Of a stretch of 46,724 bases of DNA, positions 23,028-32,934 are shown piece after piece (position 1 is the stretch's first letter; every line of letters starts with the position of its first letter). The position numbers and the translations under genes were made by a program. This DNA is from a virus, in IMG/VR virus record IMGVR_UViG_3300025736_000045, positions 1-46,724 of that record, one strand, 5' to 3'. The notes under the pieces were generated by a model. The model searched no databases, was not told the origin of the DNA, and saw only the letters and a list, made by a program, of their open reading frames with translations.

Positions 23028-23454
23028 AATGTTCCCTCCGAACAATGTTCCACCGGTTTTTCGTATTTATCCAAAAAGCTAACTTAGCTTCTGGTTCCTT
23101 TAATAATAACATTTTTATCAACCCACGTATAATATCTTTTCTTCTGTACTCATAGTCTACAGCTATTGTCTGGACATAAATGATATTCCCTTGTGTAAAG
23201 TTATCCGGCAATATCCATGTCCCATGTTTATCCACAACCTCTCTCACATCTTCAGCGTTTCTTAATTTATAATATGTCATCAACCCAACAGGTTTTTTAT
23301 CTCTTATAACCCAGATATATTGACCAGCTTTAACCATCGCCTCGTGATGCAGGTAACAAACGTCAGCCGGTGTTATATCCAGTCTACCTGTAGCTTTCTC
23401 TCCAAACCTGTCAATGAACTGCACAACATCTAAAGTATCTGATATAATATCCAT
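23017..23454 (-). CDS. GNAT-family acetyltransferase-like protein, 145 residues
   Basis: The segment VQTIAVDYEYRRKDIIRGLI has the strand-loop-helix of GNAT motif A, where the R-R-K-x-I loop binds acetyl-CoA, preceded by a strand pair (YIWVIRDKKPVGLMTYY) typical of the fold. The gene is coupled to the fibre gene (TAATG) and overlaps the next gene. Modification of a virion or host protein is possible. Small GNAT genes among tail genes have been noted in other phages, with unknown substrate. Confidence 0.65.
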   Translation of the reverse strand: MDIISDTLDVVQFIDRFGEKATGRLDITPADVCYLHHEAMVKAGQYIWVIRDKKPVGLMTYYKLRNAEDVREVVDKHGTWILPDNFTQGNIIYVQTIAVDYEYRRKDIIRGLIKMLLLKEPEAKLAFWINTKNRWNIVRREHYEK

Positions 23455-26400
23455 TAATTTTTTGCTTTTAACGCTTTAACTTCAGCAGATAAATCCTGAA
23501 CAGCCTCGATAAGCAACGGTACAAGTTTCTTGTAATCTACAACCTTAATTTTATCGTAATCTATCTTATAATACTTTTCTTTATCTTTCATATACCCATG
23601 TTTTATATCTTCTGATTCATCCGTTGCTTCCTTTTTTGTAACCTTTTTACCTCTCAACTCTTTATACGTTATTTCTTTAACCGCAAATGGATAAACTTTC
23701 TCAAGTTCCTGAGCTATACAACCTGTATACAATGGGCTGTCAGATTTATATTCATCTGTAAACTTAAAATCTCTAACCTTAATTTTGTTTAAATCAGATA
23801 ATCCATATCGAGTGTTTACAACATCTTTTTTAAATCTTTGGTCAGAAACAGGTGAAGTGTCTATTGTCTCTGTTCCTATGTATAAAACAGTTGTACCCGT
23901 ACCTCTGGTGCTATCGTCTATATGAGCATCAGCATCTGAATTAACTTTGTATCCAGAAACCGAATCTTGCAATCCATTTAACTTACAATTACCAGCACTA
24001 TCAATATAAGCAACTTCTGTTTCACTATTGCTTCCTGCATATTCCCAAAAGAAACCAAATCTTCTTTCTGCTGTTCTTGCATCTATTCTAAGCCAACCAC
24101 CATCTTTATTCGAACCTTTTTCAATAATAGCTCGATTAGTGTTTATACCTATATTCATAATAGGAAGAGATGACTCCATTTCCATTCCACCTCTACCATC
24201 AGCAGCGTCATTTTCAATAATTACGCCACAATGACTTGCACCATAGAAATGACCCTCAGATAAGGGGTCGGAGGCATAATTTACATTCAAATTCCCATCA
24301 ACTTTTACATAGCCATCAGGTGATAATATAATATCACCGTCAGCTTTAATCGCATCAAACCAACCTTCAGCAAAAACTGTATTTGTAGCTCCAATATCTC
24401 GGGTACTATCTCCATCAGGTATAATGTCTGCATCTACAACATCGCCCCAAGAATCGCCACCACCTGCTCCAGCTGCTACCCAAGTTAATACGCCACTACC
24501 ATCTGTTTGAAGGACGTTAGTATCAGCACCATCATCGGGTGGTAACGTATAAACTGTATCAGCCGCTAAAGCTGGCACTTGAAAAGTTGCTTTATTTGTT
24601 CCATCTGTTGAATCTTCATATATCGCTAAGACTCCTGATGATGCAGCACCGTTTTTAACATCAAGGTTAGCATTAGCGATAACCTTATTAAATGTACCTG
24701 CTGCAGGAGTAGTGCCACCTACTATACCATCAAATGTTCCACCATTAATATCAGCAGTAGTAACTGAACCTAAATCAGTACAAGTTTGTGAAGCAGCTGT
24801 CCAAGTACCACCTATAGTAACTGCATCAGTAACCAAAGGCATCTGTATATCAAAACCTAATACATTTGCATCTTCTCTAGTGAGTTCAAAATAATCTGTA
24901 GCGTCATTAACTTGCCACTGAATATACTTATCTCCTCCACCTGCGGTAATATTACCAAAATGCTTCATTGCAATATTATCACCCCAGCCTTCCATCCCTA
25001 CTTCAAATTGACCTGCAACATAGACCTCATCATTAAGCACAAGATACCCTTGGCTTGTATCTATATTAGGGGTGTTTCCACTATCTATATACATCTCTAT
25101 ATAAGCATCACCCTCAGCAGCTTTTCTGTGAATTATAAATTTCTTACCACTAACGGCATCTCCGACATCAGTATCTTCAAAGAGAGTTACATCGCCTTCT
25201 ACATCTGGTTCTATTTTTAAGTCACCATTTACATTAGCTATCTCATCACAATCTAAAGCTGTAATACCTGTTACCGTATTATCAAATACATATGCACCTG
25301 TTCCAAGAGTTCCTGCCAATACTGAAGCTGCTGGTACACCCGTTATATTAGTAGCTACACCAGCACTTGGTGTTCCTATGTCAGGAGTAGTTAAAGTAAT
25401 ACCTGCTAATGTTAACGCAGCAGAAGTCCTATTTAATGCTACTGATGTTGTTCCTATATAAGTTACTGTATCAGGAGATAACCCTGTTATAGTAGCTACA
25501 GTAGCAGACTCGCCTGTACAACTTCCACTCGAGCCAGTACAATCCCCTGTTATGTTGCCTGTAAGACCACCTGTGGCAGTTGCAGTCCCTAAAGCTATCG
25601 TTCCACCAGCAAACGTGAGAACTTCAGCTGAATGGGTTAATGTTAAATCTGGTGTTGAAGGTGCGGAGTTCCAAGTTATTACACTTTCATTGCCTAAAAA
25701 TAAATCTGACCAAGCAATAGCTGTTGTTCCCAGAGCATCTACGTTGTCGGTGTCTGATAGTAAGGTTGTGTTTATCGCAACTGAAACGAGGTTACTTAAA
25801 GCTGTATTAGCACCACCACCTGCACCAGCATCTTGCCAAGAACAAGTCCCGTCACCATCTTCTCTGAGAAACTTTGACCCACCACCTTCACCTGTAGATG
25901 CAACAGCTGTGCCCTCATACGCACTACAACTGCTTAAAACACCTGCTGAAGGCGTGCCAAGAGCAGGTGTTGTAAGTGCAGCGTCTGTAAAAGCTGGTCC
26001 TGAAGCAACTGACACATCTTGGTCAATCCACGCTGATATATCTACACCATCTACATTACCTGCTGTTACAATGTTCGCACCGGTTATATCTCCAGTTGCT
26101 TCTAACGCCCCATTAACCGTAACGCTATCAGCCGCTATCTGTATTAAATCTGTATCGGCAGTTAACCCTATATCTCCACCGTCAACGATTAAATTACCGC
26201 CACAAGTAATATCACCTGAAGACGCTATGGTTGTAGGTGTAGCAATCGCACCGGTTAACGTTAATCCTACAAACGTTGGGCTCGAGGCTTGTTTAACTGC
26301 TTGGTCTAAATAATCTGAAAACTGGTATCCGTCCCACAAATCAGCGTTAAAGTTAGCATTAACTGTAGTTGAAGTGATAACAAAAGGAGCTGTACCGTCA

Positions 26401-28655
26401 GCTAATGTGTTTGTAAGCTGGTTATTCATGCTTACAGTAGTAACACCAGATAACGCTCCATCATCAAGTGTAGCCGTACCATCAGTTAACGATGTTCCGG
26501 TTATTGCCCCTGCTCCGAGTGTTCCGGTTGTTGTAAAACTCCCGCTTCCTAAATCTACGTTATCATTGGCTGTATGAGGAGACAGAGTTGTACTTGTTCT
26601 ATCCCACAGGTTCTCTTCTTCTACGGCATCGTCTACATAACCTTGAGTAACGAGTTTATCGTTATCACCTGTACCAGTAGAGATAGATGCTACGCTTATC
26701 TCTGTGCCGTTAATAGTAAGGTCAAGATATGTTGGTGTAACGATATCAAGATGGTTAGCGTCAGCAGACGATATGTTTGTGGAGGTATCTCTTAAATAGA
26801 GAAACTCTGTTGTATTTAAAAGTATATCATCTGAAAACTTAAAATAATCTTCATCTTCCATCCATTCTAAAAGACCAGAATGTGTCGTTCCTAAAAAGTT
26901 AAATACAATATCTGTATTGGCTGTTCCAGCGGTAAAATTATGACCTACAGGAGCACTGTAAATTAGTGTGTTTTCAGTTTCTCCGTCTATATATGTATCT
27001 TCGCCATCCCATTCTGGTTGAACATCAAAAACTATCCTATTCAAAAATAACTTATCCCATCGCTGATTAACTCCTCCACTAATAGTCATCCCCAAAGACA
27101 TATCACCATCGGTATCTGTAAGAGCATGCGGATTTGTACTACCAAAACACGGAGCAAAAAGAGCATGACTAAGTGTTGGATGCCAATTTCTCATTTGGAC
27201 ACCCAATACAAATCCAGCATTTCCATTATTATCTTTATTTGTGCCTGAAAGAATAACTGAAGAACCATAACTTTGAGAATGATTATGGACTATAAAACTG
27301 TAGTTTGTACTAGAACTATATCCTATTTGACTTTCGTTATTCGTCCCAAACGTCGCAACATTAGTGTCCATATAAAACAGGTTAGTTGCCCAATGTATAT
27401 AAGCCTGCTGTGGTATAACTAAAGCTGAAGTTCCAACAAGCTGAAGAGAATCTACAACTGTCTCGCTCACAGAAATAGTATCTGGATGCCACCAAAGATA
27501 ACTGCTGGCTTCGTCTCCCCAGAATTTAACGTCATGCTGGGTATCAGAGACACCAACTGTAACTGTTCCGTCAAATTGACTTGTTCCTTGGACATCCATC
27601 GTATCGGTACTTTGATCCCATAGCCACCTTTGTCCGGTTGTAGCCCCATAAAATAAGACATCGTACCCTGTATCATTAACTCCGACAGTTATCGCTCCTG
27701 TAAATTGGTGAAGAGTAGCGGCTACGTAGTTAAGCGTATTAGCCGAAGCTGAATAAATGTAAGTTGCTGTATCTCTGAAATCTAAATGATAGTTACTGTT
27801 AACACGAGCAGTTTTACCTGATGTGATAGAAAATATGTTATATAACGTTTCTTCGTAAGAAGTATAAAAATTAAAACCACCTCCAGCATCGTCATGGCTG
27901 ACATCACCGTAGTTAGCTTCGATTTTAGCGAATGTTTCAGTATCAAAATCCGAGACTAACCCGACGACAACTGTACATTCATTGCTACTATCATCTTTAA
28001 CTGTCTCGCCAATCGCAAAAGCTGTACCATTCCAGATATCAACAGTGTAAGTTGTCCCGCTATGGCTAAGTATTGTTACTTCAGCTCCACTTGAGTCACC
28101 CGTTATAACGTCACCATCAGCAAGACTATCAGGGTCGTTACTTAACGTCATCTTCCAACGAGACGTTTGACCTTTAAACGCTATGTTGATACCGTCATTC
28201 TCTTGCGGGTAACTACTGGAATATGTAGCTTTTAAATTAAGTAAATCATATGAACTACCGCTAGTCATATCGACTTTTTGCATTGTCCATTGACCAGACG
28301 AACTAACATCACCCCGTTGTAACCCGTAAGTCCAGAACCGTAACATATCTTCATCTGTTGTGTATTCAGCTGTTATACCAGTATCGTAGTCAGCATCATA
28401 TATAGCTGTGACATACGCTGTCCCGCCAGAGAACCCCATCCAGTTCCAAGCAGAATTAAAATAACAATAGAACCTGTCGCCGGCAGAACCGGTATACAAC
28501 AAAAATTCACCGTCTTCACCAGACCAGTCGGGTATCTCAGAGTTAACTCGCATCTGATATCTGCCGTTATTCAGCGTTACCCTGACCCAATCATAGAACT
28601 CTGTGAATGACCGATGAGTTCCGTAAGGGAAAATTATATCCGGTATTTTGCTCAT
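23454..28655 (-). CDS. Long tail fibre with C-terminal S74 intramolecular chaperone, 1733 residues
   Basis: The C-terminal 130 residues start at SDQRFKKDV (Ser1604), the Ser-Lys site of the S74 endosialidase-type chaperone, which trimerises the fibre and then cuts itself off; the segment ends in a coiled coil (LIEAVQDLSAEVKALKA). The rest is Thr/Gly/Asp-rich repetitive beta structure (LTGAIATPTTIASSGDITCG, GTPSAGVATNITG and similar), typical of long fibre shafts. The N-terminus (MSKIPDIIFPYGTHRSFTEF) probably attaches to the nozzle. It overlaps the nozzle gene by ATGA. This is the likely host-receptor-binding protein. Confidence 0.88.
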   Translation of the reverse strand: MSKIPDIIFPYGTHRSFTEFYDWVRVTLNNGRYQMRVNSEIPDWSGEDGEFLLYTGSAGDRFYCYFNSAWNWMGFSGGTAYVTAIYDADYDTGITAEYTTDEDMLRFWTYGLQRGDVSSSGQWTMQKVDMTSGSSYDLLNLKATYSSSYPQENDGINIAFKGQTSRWKMTLSNDPDSLADGDVITGDSSGAEVTILSHSGTTYTVDIWNGTAFAIGETVKDDSSNECTVVVGLVSDFDTETFAKIEANYGDVSHDDAGGGFNFYTSYEETLYNIFSITSGKTARVNSNYHLDFRDTATYIYSASANTLNYVAATLHQFTGAITVGVNDTGYDVLFYGATTGQRWLWDQSTDTMDVQGTSQFDGTVTVGVSDTQHDVKFWGDEASSYLWWHPDTISVSETVVDSLQLVGTSALVIPQQAYIHWATNLFYMDTNVATFGTNNESQIGYSSSTNYSFIVHNHSQSYGSSVILSGTNKDNNGNAGFVLGVQMRNWHPTLSHALFAPCFGSTNPHALTDTDGDMSLGMTISGGVNQRWDKLFLNRIVFDVQPEWDGEDTYIDGETENTLIYSAPVGHNFTAGTANTDIVFNFLGTTHSGLLEWMEDEDYFKFSDDILLNTTEFLYLRDTSTNISSADANHLDIVTPTYLDLTINGTEISVASISTGTGDNDKLVTQGYVDDAVEEENLWDRTSTTLSPHTANDNVDLGSGSFTTTGTLGAGAITGTSLTDGTATLDDGALSGVTTVSMNNQLTNTLADGTAPFVITSTTVNANFNADLWDGYQFSDYLDQAVKQASSPTFVGLTLTGAIATPTTIASSGDITCGGNLIVDGGDIGLTADTDLIQIAADSVTVNGALEATGDITGANIVTAGNVDGVDISAWIDQDVSVASGPAFTDAALTTPALGTPSAGVLSSCSAYEGTAVASTGEGGGSKFLREDGDGTCSWQDAGAGGGANTALSNLVSVAINTTLLSDTDNVDALGTTAIAWSDLFLGNESVITWNSAPSTPDLTLTHSAEVLTFAGGTIALGTATATGGLTGNITGDCTGSSGSCTGESATVATITGLSPDTVTYIGTTSVALNRTSAALTLAGITLTTPDIGTPSAGVATNITGVPAASVLAGTLGTGAYVFDNTVTGITALDCDEIANVNGDLKIEPDVEGDVTLFEDTDVGDAVSGKKFIIHRKAAEGDAYIEMYIDSGNTPNIDTSQGYLVLNDEVYVAGQFEVGMEGWGDNIAMKHFGNITAGGGDKYIQWQVNDATDYFELTREDANVLGFDIQMPLVTDAVTIGGTWTAASQTCTDLGSVTTADINGGTFDGIVGGTTPAAGTFNKVIANANLDVKNGAASSGVLAIYEDSTDGTNKATFQVPALAADTVYTLPPDDGADTNVLQTDGSGVLTWVAAGAGGGDSWGDVVDADIIPDGDSTRDIGATNTVFAEGWFDAIKADGDIILSPDGYVKVDGNLNVNYASDPLSEGHFYGASHCGVIIENDAADGRGGMEMESSLPIMNIGINTNRAIIEKGSNKDGGWLRIDARTAERRFGFFWEYAGSNSETEVAYIDSAGNCKLNGLQDSVSGYKVNSDADAHIDDSTRGTGTTVLYIGTETIDTSPVSDQRFKKDVVNTRYGLSDLNKIKVRDFKFTDEYKSDSPLYTGCIAQELEKVYPFAVKEITYKELRGKKVTKKEATDESEDIKHGYMKDKEKYYKIDYDKIKVVDYKKLVPLLIEAVQDLSAEVKALKAKN

Positions 28656-30628
28656 CTACCTTGACCTTTGACGTTTGATGTAAAGTTTATATTGTAAACT
28701 TCAAACCCTGTAGTTTTCGTGCTGTCATAGAGTTTAATGTCAAACTGGTTATTAGAAAGAGGAAACTCAAACGGTTTAAGATTTGTCGACTGTGTAACAG
28801 TATCAAACGCTGTCCAGCTAGTGTTCCAATCTGTCCGATAAGAGAACGATATGTCGTAGGCTCCAACCGCTTTTAACTCAACTTCCATGTGAGACGGTTT
28901 CTTGAAGTACGAAGAGTTGTCTACACCTTTCTCACCGGATTGTAATATTTTTTTAGACTGCCAATATCCGGCTATCGCAGATGTGTTATCACTTGTACCG
29001 TCATTAAATTTGTAAAGATAATTTTTATCAAGGACATACGACTGTTTACCGGTCTTCCCGTTATACGTATATATCCCGCCAGAAAACGCCATGCCGGTAA
29101 ATCCCCACCAGCTTTTTGTAAAGTAATCATAAACAACTGCAAGGTTAATTGTGGTCTGAGCATCGTCGTCATTTGTGTCTATCGGTAAAAAGAAAATTAC
29201 CCAATGTTCTTCAGGTATATTTATTGCAAACGCTTTACTCGCATAGTTGATATCAATATTGGTAAGAGCAAAATCACTGACACCGTTATCTTCAAATATA
29301 GCATCTGATATAGGTGTAGCATTGTCACCATCAAACAAATATATCTGTTTATCGGTACCGAGAAAAAACATCATCTCACCGTATTCAGGTAACTCGGCTT
29401 TAACAATAGTATTCGGAGATAACGTGCCGATATTACTCTTAACTTTCCTGACATCTATCATCGGCGACCCGCCAAGATATGTCACCCTATGAATAGACCC
29501 AGCTTTAAATATATATAATCTACCCTCAAGGTCTTCTATACCTGTTCCGCCAACATCGTTGGTTGTGAAAATATCAGTATATCCGCTTATTCCGTCATAC
29601 CATTCTGTGAAATCTTCAACATCCGACCATCTAAGCCGGTCGGGTTCTGTATAAGATGCAGTGATATGGTCTATTCTTACAACTTGAGCACCTTTATCTG
29701 TAACAACGTTTATCCCGACAGCTACCGTAGCGTCTCTGGCTTCCCTGTTAGCGGTTGTCGTCGATAAATCTATAGCACAATAAGTCCATGTATTAATTGT
29801 TAATGCAGGAACATCAACGTATTGAGGTGTTCCACCAAGGTCAGCTGTCTCAGATAACCCTATTGTTAAATCTCCAGCATCACAAGCAACACTTGATTTT
29901 ATCCAGCATCTTAATGTGTCACACGCATACAGGTCGGCTTCTGTTACATTGTAATAAGCAGCTATACCGGTTGTAAACCCATCAGCTATCGTCAAGGCTA
30001 CAGAGTTATCACCGACTTTATAATCATCTGTATCAAGAGCCGCAGACACATTTGTGTTCGCTGTCCAGACTGTCTCGCAATCGTCAACTAACGTCTCAGC
30101 TTCACAGTTAAGAGCCCATAAATGATTTTTCCAAGTCTTGATATATCCAGCTCTCGGTCCGCCTGTGATAACGGTTGTGTTCCCGCTGCCTGACCACCTG
30201 TGAATCATATCTCTTGACTCTGTGGTTAACAGAAGATACGGGACACCTTGATAATTCATAACATCAGAATGAAGATAATCGTTAGACAACGGAGCAGTTG
30301 TATCTTGTGTTATCGTATGAAACGTGCCGTCCCAAACAGCCGAGCCGGTACTATCCATATACTCCAAACCACCGTCAACAAGAGCAACAAGATATTTTAT
30401 GCCTGTTACAGATTTGACGTAACTTGCAAGACCTTTAGCGGCTGTACCGCCAATAGATGAAGAATTTACTTTTGTGTAACCTTTACGTTTCTTGAGATAA
30501 GAAAACGTTGAAGAATAAACATTATAACAATTAGGTGAATGTTTTAACTCAAGTTTCCTTGCACCTAAAGGTTTTGTAACCAGACCACCACTGAAATCGT
30601 CAAGAACAAGAACAGCATCTCTTCTCAT
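28652..30628 (-). CDS. Tail nozzle/stabilisation protein, 658 residues
   Basis: The opening (VLDDFSGGLVTKPLGARKLELKHSPNCYNV, best read as DFSGGL ... SPNC-N-V) is the signature of P22 gp10-like and T7 gp12-like proteins that form the tail nozzle under the adaptor. Strand-rich repeats consistent with a beta-propeller follow, and there are inserted domains near residues 180-320 that look carbohydrate-binding-like (beta sandwich). Start and stop overlap both neighbours by ATGA, so stoichiometry is probably coupled. Confidence 0.75.
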   Translation of the reverse strand: MRRDAVLVLDDFSGGLVTKPLGARKLELKHSPNCYNVYSSTFSYLKKRKGYTKVNSSSIGGTAAKGLASYVKSVTGIKYLVALVDGGLEYMDSTGSAVWDGTFHTITQDTTAPLSNDYLHSDVMNYQGVPYLLLTTESRDMIHRWSGSGNTTVITGGPRAGYIKTWKNHLWALNCEAETLVDDCETVWTANTNVSAALDTDDYKVGDNSVALTIADGFTTGIAAYYNVTEADLYACDTLRCWIKSSVACDAGDLTIGLSETADLGGTPQYVDVPALTINTWTYCAIDLSTTTANREARDATVAVGINVVTDKGAQVVRIDHITASYTEPDRLRWSDVEDFTEWYDGISGYTDIFTTNDVGGTGIEDLEGRLYIFKAGSIHRVTYLGGSPMIDVRKVKSNIGTLSPNTIVKAELPEYGEMMFFLGTDKQIYLFDGDNATPISDAIFEDNGVSDFALTNIDINYASKAFAINIPEEHWVIFFLPIDTNDDDAQTTINLAVVYDYFTKSWWGFTGMAFSGGIYTYNGKTGKQSYVLDKNYLYKFNDGTSDNTSAIAGYWQSKKILQSGEKGVDNSSYFKKPSHMEVELKAVGAYDISFSYRTDWNTSWTAFDTVTQSTNLKPFEFPLSNNQFDIKLYDSTKTTGFEVYNINFTSNVKGQGR

Positions 30629-31743
30629 TTAGCAACCCCGATTCTACGACTACCATATCTTTTCCTGTTTTCAAATGCGATAGCATCTGAGATAGCCTTC
30701 TCATATTTAATTAAATAAATATTCTTTGAACTGTCGTTTTGCTCTGTTGAAGTTAACCAGCAACCACCAAGGAACAGAATATTTGTTTGATTATGAGGCA
30801 TATCAGGAGCATCAGAAATCGTAAAACCGGTTTCTACACCTGCGTTTGACACTCTATAAGCTGAGTCAAGTGTTATTGTTGTAGTTGGACTTGCGTAAGC
30901 AGACGAACTTATCTTCCGCCAATCAGATGATGTATCAGAATCTACTTTAAAATATCTGCCGGCAGTCGCTTTGCTCGTTATATCCGCAGTAACCGTTGCA
31001 CTCGTACTTGCAGCCGTTGTAGTACATGCCGATGCGTCTGCATCAAAAGAGACAAGATTCGGCATATACTTGACGTACTCTGTATATAAAACCCTCGCCC
31101 TGTCTGGCGGAGGTGATAGTTCTACTTGCTGTAATCCGGCAGATGTACGTCCGGGTTTTATCCTGTAATTTATCGGCAGGTCATTTGGTTGACGTGAAAC
31201 GTTTGCGTGCCACTGTTCATCGCTATTCCATTTTGCTGTGACATCATGCCCATTTTCTTTCACAAAAAACCCAAACTCATCAACAGGTCTGAGGAAATCT
31301 TCTGGACAATCATAAGTATTTTTAAACACAACATATGAACTTTCGGTGGCATCATCTGCTCCGAGATAAGCCGGTGATATAACTCCTGTTGTTGCACCAG
31401 TATAATACCAGTCGTAAAGTTCATCGTCTTCTGAGATATATATTTTTAATGTACTTGAAGAAGAACTGTAACTACTTAACCCAGCCCAAGTACCATCAGT
31501 CAATGTTATAGCCGTCCCACCATTCTCAACAGCCACAGTTCCGGTAGCATAATCAGCAACAAGAGATATTGTTGACTCTGCTGTCATCCAGTCAAGAGTA
31601 GCCCTGACAGGTAAATCTGTTGAATAGACATAGTTTATACGGCTTTTGTATTTGTCTATAACGGATGTTTGAGATGATTGTTCTTTCATCTCTTTCATAA
31701 CGTCTTCAACCATTTGTCTGAACGGTTTTGCGTAAAGACTCAT
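30625..31743 (-). CDS. Head-tail adaptor protein candidate, 372 residues
   Basis: It lies directly before the nozzle gene. The N-terminal helices (FRQMVEDVMKEMKEQSSQT, VIDKYKSRINYVY) and later segments (LRPVDEFGFFVKENG, ARVLYTEYVKYMPNLV, KYEKAISDAIAFENRKRYG) fit the helical-bundle adaptor family of short-tailed phages, with beta-rich insertions near residues 60-140 and 240-300. No direct motif proves it; gene order is the main support. Confidence 0.6.
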   Translation of the reverse strand: MSLYAKPFRQMVEDVMKEMKEQSSQTSVIDKYKSRINYVYSTDLPVRATLDWMTAESTISLVADYATGTVAVENGGTAITLTDGTWAGLSSYSSSSSTLKIYISEDDELYDWYYTGATTGVISPAYLGADDATESSYVVFKNTYDCPEDFLRPVDEFGFFVKENGHDVTAKWNSDEQWHANVSRQPNDLPINYRIKPGRTSAGLQQVELSPPPDRARVLYTEYVKYMPNLVSFDADASACTTTAASTSATVTADITSKATAGRYFKVDSDTSSDWRKISSSAYASPTTTITLDSAYRVSNAGVETGFTISDAPDMPHNQTNILFLGGCWLTSTEQNDSSKNIYLIKYEKAISDAIAFENRKRYGSRRIGVAK

Positions 31744-31745
31744 TT

Positions 31746-31952
31746 TTATTTTTCCTTTTTATATTTCTCTATCTTTTGACGAAGATAAATCAAAGCTCCT
31801 TCACCACGTTTCATTTGGTCAACAGCTCTGTTAATGTTGTCAGCTTGTTGTTTTAAATTCCCTTCTAATACAGTTGCTTCTTTCTCAGCGTCTTTAATAT
31901 CAAAGAAATCTTTTTTTTCTTCAACTTTTTTCTCAACATCTTTTCCAGACAT
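31746..31952 (-). CDS. Small coiled-coil protein, 68 residues
   Basis: Nearly all charged helix (MSGKDVEKKVEEKKDFF, KQQADNINRAVDQMKRGEGA). It ends two bases before the adaptor gene. It may be a small structural or chaperone protein; the role is unknown. Confidence 0.55.
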   Translation of the reverse strand: MSGKDVEKKVEEKKDFFDIKDAEKEATVLEGNLKQQADNINRAVDQMKRGEGALIYLRQKIEKYKKEK

Positions 31953-31953
31953 A

Positions 31954-32370
31954 TTATTCTCCTTTTAATTTTTTGGTTATCATGCCCGCTACAAAATGAA
32001 AAAAGTGTTTGATTGTTTTAGAATCTACACCATAAGAACCAAGATAAACATTAAGAACATGCTCAGCCTCTTCTGCTGTTGCTTCACCGTTAATAATCTT
32101 TGCTCCCCACATGGATGTCAACTCGACAAACTCAGGGAAGATTTTTAAAATCCTAACATACTTGACAGGTAAAAAAAGAGAAACAACCTTGATAATCTTG
32201 TTGGAAAACGAGACGATAACTCTTGCCTTGTCCGCAATGTCAACCAACGTACCTTTTGACTGTTCAATACCTTCGGCTATTTTTTTCCAACCACAAAACC
32301 CAGAAACTTTCTCTCTCTCGGTTTCATGATAGCCGGGCAACCAGCTAAACATTTTTGTGAAGATGTTCAT
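31954..32370 (-). CDS. Unknown 138-residue protein, amphipathic
   Basis: The start at 32370 is chosen by GGAGG eight bases upstream. Residues about 55-85 (VIVSFSNKIIKVVSLFLPV) are strongly hydrophobic with Lys, like a peripheral membrane helix, and the end is basic. It stands in a group of small genes with a membrane protein at 32646, so a lysis or membrane role is possible but unproven. Confidence 0.55.
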   Translation of the reverse strand: MNIFTKMFSWLPGYHETEREKVSGFCGWKKIAEGIEQSKGTLVDIADKARVIVSFSNKIIKVVSLFLPVKYVRILKIFPEFVELTSMWGAKIINGEATAEEAEHVLNVYLGSYGVDSKTIKHFFHFVAGMITKKLKGE

Positions 32371-32372
32371 AA

Positions 32373-32549
32373 TCAAAACCTCCATTTAAACAAAGTGATA
32401 AGCCACTTCATTTTACTTTTGCCAGAAATACGGTCTTTGTTAAAAGAAACAGATACTTTATCATTGTCTCTCTCAACTTGCCTATCCCAGCTTTTTGCTT
32501 CGTGTCCCTTTACTCTTTTTTTTAAACGATGTTTTTGCAAGCTTCTCAA
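32373..32549 (-). CDS. Possible overlapping small ORF (TTG start)
   Basis: A frame in a different register from the 51-residue gene above ends two bases before the next ATG and would fill an otherwise empty gap of about 110 bases. Its product is basic and polar (KGHEAKSWDRQVERDND). The TTG start has only a weak AGAG ribosome site. It may be non-coding. Confidence 0.25.
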   Translation of the reverse strand: MRSLQKHRLKKRVKGHEAKSWDRQVERDNDKVSVSFNKDRISGKSKMKWLITLFKWRF

Positions 32550-32637
32550 TCTCTCTGGATTCTTTAAGGGTAAAATCTATCCTTTTAATACCTTGCTTCA
32601 AAACCCACTTCAAAAGCCTCAAAGCTAATCTCTTCAT
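32482..32637 (-). CDS. Small basic protein, 51 residues
   Basis: AGGAG six bases before the ATG. The product (MKRLALRLLKWVLKQGIKR at the start) is an amphipathic cationic helix followed by a Lys-rich tail, resembling membrane-active cationic peptides. It is directly downstream of the membrane protein gene at 32646, so both could act in lysis; that is inference. Confidence 0.5.
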   Translation of the reverse strand: MKRLALRLLKWVLKQGIKRIDFTLKESREIEKLAKTSFKKKSKGTRSKKLG

Positions 32638-32645
32638 TTTCTCTC

Positions 32646-32915
32646 CTACTTTTTATAACCGTTAATCCTAGTTAATACTTCTATCATTTGTCTGTGTTCT
32701 TCCCGTTGAAACCGACTCCTGTCAGATGAAGATTTGTCATGGTCTTCTATTTTGTCAGACAACTTATCAACGTTTCTAATCAAACTATCAATAGCCTTGC
32801 TAAGTTGAATCACTATAAACTTGACCAGCCAAACGCACAACAACAGTATGCCCACAGCAAGTACAATACCTAACCCATGCTTAGCACACAATTCAATTAT
32901 GTTTTCCATTAACAT
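32646..32915 (-). CDS. Single-TM membrane protein, holin-like candidate, 89 residues
   Basis: GAGGGG before the ATG at 32915 chooses this start over an upstream in-frame one. Residues about 13-35 (GLGIVLAVGILLLCVWLVKF) are one transmembrane helix, followed by a long polar amphipathic coil (IDSLIRNVDKLSDKIEDHD) and a charged end. A single N-terminal TM with a coiled coil occurs in class III holins and in XhlA-like proteins. No separate endolysin gene is next to it; the only muralytic gene seen is at 41077. Confidence 0.55.
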   Translation of the reverse strand: MLMENIIELCAKHGLGIVLAVGILLLCVWLVKFIVIQLSKAIDSLIRNVDKLSDKIEDHDKSSSDRSRFQREEHRQMIEVLTRINGYKK

Positions 32916-32934
32916 GTTACCCCTCTTGCTGTGA

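Noticed and set aside
25552-26313. Long plus-strand Pro/Val/Ala-rich frame opposite the fibre gene
   Set aside because: Antisense of the repetitive Thr/Gly fibre shaft, with no promoter or ribosome site. The 22126-22839 frame opposite the Gly-rich protein is rejected likewise.
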